A DNA stretch of 8,269 nt from Spirochaetales bacterium. GTDB lineage: Bacteria > Spirochaetota > Spirochaetia > Treponematales > Rectinemataceae. Below, piece after piece: positions 5,196 through 8,269 of this stretch (position 1 is the first letter of the stretch; each line of letters starts with the position of its first letter). The DNA is taken from NCBI GenBank assembly GCA_015657395.1, contig JADLKI010000018.1, positions 8,229 to 16,497 of the forward strand, written 5' to 3'. A program made the position numbers and the translations under genes. The notes under the pieces are model-generated. The model did no database searches and had not been told where the DNA came from. It saw only the letters and a list, made by a program, of their open reading frames with translations.

Positions 5196-6187
5196 AGACA
5201 AAAGCGGAGATTGTCGCCGACAGGGCGGAATTCGAGTCGAGAGCCATCGGGGCCTTTGTAGGGCTTGCGGTAGGAGATGCGGTCGGCGATTTGGGGAGGA
5301 GTCAGGATCACCGGAATCGGTATGGCCTGATCACACGACTTCTCGAGGATGGAAAGAGCACCGACGACACGGAATTCGGAGTGCTGACTGCCCGGGCTCT
5401 CCTCGATTCGAAGGGCGCACTCACTCCGGAGAAGACGGCAGAGGCCTGGCGGCGCTATATTCTCGACCGCGGCGGCGCGAAGAAGAGGGCGGGACGGCCG
5501 CTCTACGGCGCGATCGAGAACCTTTCGCGCGGCATGAAGCCACCCCTCACGGGAAAATTCAATGTGATGAATATCGACGACGGCGCCGCGATGCGGGCGA
5601 CGCCCCACGGGATTCTCTGGGCCGGCAATCCGCAGAGGGCCGCCGAGTCGGCGATGGCGGACGCCTGCGTCAGTCATGACGCCGACGGCATCTGGGCTGC
5701 CCAGGCTGTGGCGGCCGCGGTGGCGGTGGCGATGGCCGACGGGACGGTCGAAGAGATCATGGAGACGGCCTGCGCCCTGCTTCCGCCCAGGAGCTGGATC
5801 GCAAGCGCGATGGATACCGCCATGGATATCTGTGATCGTCTGCCGAACATAGAGGAGGCCTACGAAGAGCTTCACACGAAGCTCTGGACCCCCGAGCACG
5901 CCGCATCTCCCGAGGCCATTCCGCAGGTGTTCGCGATTTTCAGGCTCTGCGGCGGCAATCCCAAACGCAGCCTTCTGTGGAGCGCCAATTTCGGAAGGGA
6001 TGCCGACACCATCGCGGGACTCGTGTGCTCATTGTCCGGGGCGATGCACGGCGCCTCCGCATTTCTGCCCGACTGGATCGAATCTCTGAGAAAGCCGTCC
6101 GGCACTTGTCTCGATTTTGCGATGGAAGAGGACATTGTCGCCCTCGCGAAAGATCTCGTCGCGCTGTCCTGCGAGATGGGAGCATAG
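5192..6187 (+). CDS. ADP-ribosylglycohydrolase-family (DraG/ARH fold) hydrolase
   Basis: 331 residues. The binuclear-metal signature of the fold is complete. It opens with GAFVGLAVGDAVG (20-32), then STDDTEF (56-62) with T57, D58 and D59 as metal ligands. NIDDGAAMRATPHGIL (127-142) and SHDADGIWAAQAVAAAVAVA (161-180) follow, and the C-terminal metal site is GRDADTIAGL (268-277) with D270, D272 and T273. Characterised members hydrolyse ADP-ribose from proteins or small molecules, using Mg or Mn; many bacterial members are uncharacterised. No signal peptide, so it acts in the cytoplasm. It starts with an ATGA overlap with the repressor and is preceded by GAAGG, so the two are translationally coupled. 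Placement between a LacI-type repressor and a sugar importer suggests it cleaves an imported glycoside, perhaps a ribosyl or N-glycosyl compound, rather than reversing protein ADP-ribosylation. That substrate idea is inference. Confidence 0.9.
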   Translation: MKTKAEIVADRAEFESRAIGAFVGLAVGDAVGDLGRSQDHRNRYGLITRLLEDGKSTDDTEFGVLTARALLDSKGALTPEKTAEAWRRYILDRGGAKKRAGRPLYGAIENLSRGMKPPLTGKFNVMNIDDGAAMRATPHGILWAGNPQRAAESAMADACVSHDADGIWAAQAVAAAVAVAMADGTVEEIMETACALLPPRSWIASAMDTAMDICDRLPNIEEAYEELHTKLWTPEHAASPEAIPQVFAIFRLCGGNPKRSLLWSANFGRDADTIAGLVCSLSGAMHGASAFLPDWIESLRKPSGTCLDFAMEEDIVALAKDLVALSCEMGA

Positions 6188-6191
6188 CGGC

Positions 6192-7082
6192 ATGGCTGCG
6201 CTTTCAAGAAGAAGGGACTGGACGCTGCTGATACTGCTTGCTCCAGCCTTAGTTTACTTCCTCGTGTACCACCTCATTCCCATCGGGGGCATGGTGATGG
6301 CCTTCCAGGACTACAGGATTATCGGGAAGAGCCCCTTCGTGGGATTGAAACATTTCAAAATGCTTTTCGCGTCGCCGGCTTTCATGCAGGTTCTGGTGAA
6401 CACCCTCATCATCAGTTTCATGAAGATCGTGCTGTTTTTCCCGCTGCCGATCGTTTTCGCGCTGATGCTGAACGAAGTGAGGACTTCGTTCCTGCGCAAG
6501 TTCATCCAGTCCACCACCTATCTTCCGCACTTTCTGTCCTGGGTCGTCATCGCGGGGATATGGATCGCCTTTCTCTCGCCGAGCAGCGGCGGAGCCAATC
6601 AGCTGAGGGGTCTTTTCGGCCTCCCGCCGCGTGACTACATGACGGACAAATCCGCGATCCGGTGGGTACTCTTCGCCTCGGAGACCTGGCGGAGCCTGGG
6701 CTGGGACTCGATCATCTATCTGGCGGCGCTGACGTCCATCAGCCCCAGTCTGTATGAGTCCGCCGACCTCGACGGCGCGGGGGCCCTCCAGAAAATGCGC
6801 TTCATCACGCTGCCGGAGCTTCTGCCCACCATGGTCACGGTGTTCATCCTCAACATGGGTTTCTTTTTAAATGCCGGCTTCGATCAGGTCTTCAATATGA
6901 TGAACGACTCCGTGATAAGCGTGGTCGATATTCTGGACACCTATGTGTACAGGATCGGGCTTCTGAATATGCAGTATTCATTCTCGACGGCGGCGAGCCT
7001 CTTCAAGGGCGCCATCGGACTGGTGCTGATTCTGGCCGCGCATCAGGGTTCGCGCAGGATAACGGGGAAAGGCCTATGGTAA
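6192..7082 (+). CDS. carbohydrate ABC transporter permease, LplB type
   Basis: 296 residues, inner-membrane subunit of a binding-protein-dependent importer. Hydrophobic segments lie at about 11-33, 69-94, 112-130, 173-183, 212-235 and 272-284. The cytoplasmic EAA loop that docks the ATPase is YESADLDGAGALQKMRFITLPE (188-209), with the expected D-G-A-G core. The N-terminal LLILLAPALVYFLVYHLIPIGGM and the QDYR...GLKHF segment are typical of the LplB/YtcP-associated branch. The ATG at 6192 is preceded by GGGAG at 9 nt and lies 4 bp after the hydrolase stop; the frame is open 25 codons further up (TTG at 6117), but that stretch overlaps the hydrolase and is not membrane-like. It pairs with the next gene as the two-permease core. 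LplB-type importers handle complex sugars or glycosides. Confidence 0.92.
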   Translation: MAALSRRRDWTLLILLAPALVYFLVYHLIPIGGMVMAFQDYRIIGKSPFVGLKHFKMLFASPAFMQVLVNTLIISFMKIVLFFPLPIVFALMLNEVRTSFLRKFIQSTTYLPHFLSWVVIAGIWIAFLSPSSGGANQLRGLFGLPPRDYMTDKSAIRWVLFASETWRSLGWDSIIYLAALTSISPSLYESADLDGAGALQKMRFITLPELLPTMVTVFILNMGFFLNAGFDQVFNMMNDSVISVVDILDTYVYRIGLLNMQYSFSTAASLFKGAIGLVLILAAHQGSRRITGKGLW

Positions 7083-7108
7083 AGAGCATTTCCGCCGCAA
7101 AAGAGTGA
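7076..7108 (+). other. 10-codon leader ORF or frameshift scar ahead of the second permease
   Basis: An ATG at 7076 with GGGGAAAGG just upstream overlaps the first permease stop and reads MVKSISAAKE then TGA (7106-7108). The TGA overlaps the GTG start of the second permease as GTGA. The permease frame itself is open back to 7063, and just after this ATG it reads KEHFRRKRVRTP. One extra A in the AAA run at 7081-7083 would fuse ATG to it as MVKEHFRRKRVRTP, a plausible basic N-terminus. So this is either a coupling mini-ORF or a one-base deletion (natural or a sequencing error). Confidence 0.4.
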
Positions 7109-7989
7109 GGACGCCCGCATCGGAGCTTTTCTGGAGATGGTGTTTCATCACACTGCTGTTGTGCACCTGTGTGGTGGTGGTGCCTCTCCTGAATGTTCTT
7201 GCACTCTCCCTGTCGGACCCCGCGCGCGTCTCGGAGGTTCGGGGCCTCACCGTGTTCCCCAAAGGTTTTTCGCTCGTCAATTACAGGGTGCTGCTGGCAA
7301 ATCCCCTGTTCATGCGGAGCATCCTGAATTCTGTATTCATCACGGTCGTCGGGACTGCGTTGAACCTGCTCGTCACGTCGATGGCCGCCTTTGCCCTCAC
7401 CAGGCCCAAACTGCCGTTCAAGCGCTTTTTCATGATCCTCATCATCGTGGTCATGATCCTTGAACCGGCGCTGGTCACCGAATATCTGGTGGTGAAGAAA
7501 ATCGGACTCATGGGCAGCCTGTGGGCCGTGATCCTCTACAAGACTGTCAATGTATATTATTTGATTATTTTAATGAGGTATTTTGAGGAGATCCCTCCGT
7601 CGCTCATCGAAGCGGCGCAGGTGGACGGCGCAAGCAATATGACGGTGCTGAAAAACATAGTGCTGCCATTGTCCAAACCTGCGCTCGCGACGCTTGGGCT
7701 TTTCTATGGCGTGTTCCACTGGAACGAATATTTCCGTGCGAGCATCTATCTCACCGATCCGATGAAATACCCGCTGCAGCTCATTCTGAGGCAGTTTGTG
7801 GTGCTCGATGACACGGCATCGCTCATCGGCTCGGGCGCATTGTTCAGCTACGATGAGGCGGCGAGGCTCAGCTACGACGCTCTGCAGGCGAGCACCATCA
7901 TCGTGGCGATTCTGCCGGTTCTCATTATCTACCCCCTCATTCTGAAGTATTACGCGCGAGGAGTGATGGAGGGAGGAGTAAAGGAATAG
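7105..7989 (+). CDS. carbohydrate ABC transporter permease, LplC/YtcP type
   Basis: 294 residues from GTG at 7105. Hydrophobic segments lie at about 11-34, 73-97, 107-125, 137-158, 194-206 and 262-281. The EAA loop is IEAAQVDGASNMTVLKNIVLPLSKP (168-192; key residues E169, D174, G175 and the LP at 187-188). The C-terminus KYYARGVMEGGVKE is the diagnostic ending of the LplC/YtcP branch. No ATG is in frame; the GTG is preceded by no good ribosome binding site, but it overlaps the TGA of a 10-codon ORF, which could couple translation. The true N-terminus may be 8-10 residues longer if a base is missing at 7081-7083. Forms the membrane channel with the preceding permease. The operon shows no ATPase gene here. 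Confidence 0.9.
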   Translation: MRTPASELFWRWCFITLLLCTCVVVVPLLNVLALSLSDPARVSEVRGLTVFPKGFSLVNYRVLLANPLFMRSILNSVFITVVGTALNLLVTSMAAFALTRPKLPFKRFFMILIIVVMILEPALVTEYLVVKKIGLMGSLWAVILYKTVNVYYLIILMRYFEEIPPSLIEAAQVDGASNMTVLKNIVLPLSKPALATLGLFYGVFHWNEYFRASIYLTDPMKYPLQLILRQFVVLDDTASLIGSGALFSYDEAARLSYDALQASTIIVAILPVLIIYPLILKYYARGVMEGGVKE

Positions 7990-7997
7990 GAGGTTCT

Positions 7998-8269
7998 ATG
8001 AAAAAGAACAGATTTTTGTTTGTGCTCATAGCGGCGATGGTGATTCTGGGTATCGCTGCCGCCGGAGCGCAGCCCAAGGTGCGGCTCGTGCTGAAGGACT
8101 TTGATACCGACCCGAACACGTCGCAGTTTATCCAGCTCATCGAAAAGGGCATGGCGGCCGCGGGCACACCGGTGAAGATCGAAGTGGTCAAGGTTCCCTC
8201 CGGCAGTTATGCGGAGAAGATCAGCCTCATGATCATGTCGGGCGATATTCCTGACATCATCTATTTCCA
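7998..8269 (+). CDS. ABC transporter periplasmic solute-binding protein, YtcQ/LplA-like (3' partial)
   Basis: The first 90 codons of a substrate-binding protein that continues past the window. A perfect AGGAGG (7988-7993) sits 4 nt before the ATG and overlaps the TAG of the permease. The signal peptide is MKKNRFLFVLIAAMVILGIA with a signal-peptidase-I-type site AGA|Q (residues 22-24); there is no lipobox cysteine, so the product should be soluble in a periplasm rather than a lipoprotein. The mature start PKVRLVLKDFDTDPN and the segment YAEKISLMIMSGDIPDIIYF are typical of the family-1 solute-binding proteins that partner LplB/LplC permeases. It decides the transporter's substrate, probably an oligosaccharide or glycoside. 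The strong ribosome binding site fits the high expression usual for binding proteins. Confidence 0.92.
   Translation, partial: MKKNRFLFVLIAAMVILGIAAAGAQPKVRLVLKDFDTDPNTSQFIQLIEKGMAAAGTPVKIEVVKVPSGSYAEKISLMIMSGDIPDIIYF

Noticed and set aside
5027..5899. 290-codon minus-strand ORF
   Set aside because: Shadow of the repressor and ADP-ribosylglycohydrolase genes; no recognisable domain.

Overview
The window looks like a piece of a diderm (Gram-negative type) bacterial chromosome, most likely a spirochaete. This is inference. The sugar-uptake genes are of the LplB/LplC/YtcQ type common in Spirochaetota and Bacillota. The solute-binding protein has an AXA-type signal peptidase I site and no lipobox, which points to a periplasm. 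DUF4143 ATPases and VapC-type PIN toxins fit such genomes. No rRNA or other taxonomic marker is present, so the assignment is tentative.

The left part (1-3390) is a set of unrelated accessory genes: the 3' end of an alpha/beta hydrolase gene (+), a convergent DUF4143 AAA ATPase (-), an atypical SDR NAD(P)-binding protein (-) and a VOC/glyoxalase-fold protein (-). The ATPase has a good promoter whose predicted start point falls on its ATG, which suggests a leaderless mRNA. A perfect 11-bp-arm palindrome lies between the SDR stop and that promoter.

The middle part (3390-4094) is a scar-like zone. A GC-rich segment with imperfect inverted ends sits where the N-terminus of a vapC toxin gene should be, leaving a 5'-truncated PIN-domain remnant. 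Three strong stem-loops follow in 125 bp. The outer two share a 13-nt core in inverted orientation. On the other strand there may be debris of another toxin-antitoxin module: a 44-codon ORF starting like a ribbon-helix-helix antitoxin, preceded by a short RelE/ParE-like tail.

The right part (4095-8269) is a coherent carbohydrate or glycoside utilisation operon. A promoter with an extended -10 is flanked by two identical GGGAACGTTCCC operators. Then come a LacI-family repressor, an ADP-ribosylglycohydrolase-family enzyme (4-bp ATGA overlap), two LplB- and LplC-type ABC permeases, and the start of a periplasmic solute-binding protein that runs off the window. No transporter ATPase is seen; such importers often share one encoded elsewhere. 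The simplest reading is that the repressor senses a ligand, the importer brings in a glycoside, and the ARH-fold enzyme cleaves it or a derivative. The pairing of an ADP-ribosylglycohydrolase-fold enzyme with a LacI-controlled sugar importer is the most interesting biology here. The substrate cannot be read from the sequence.
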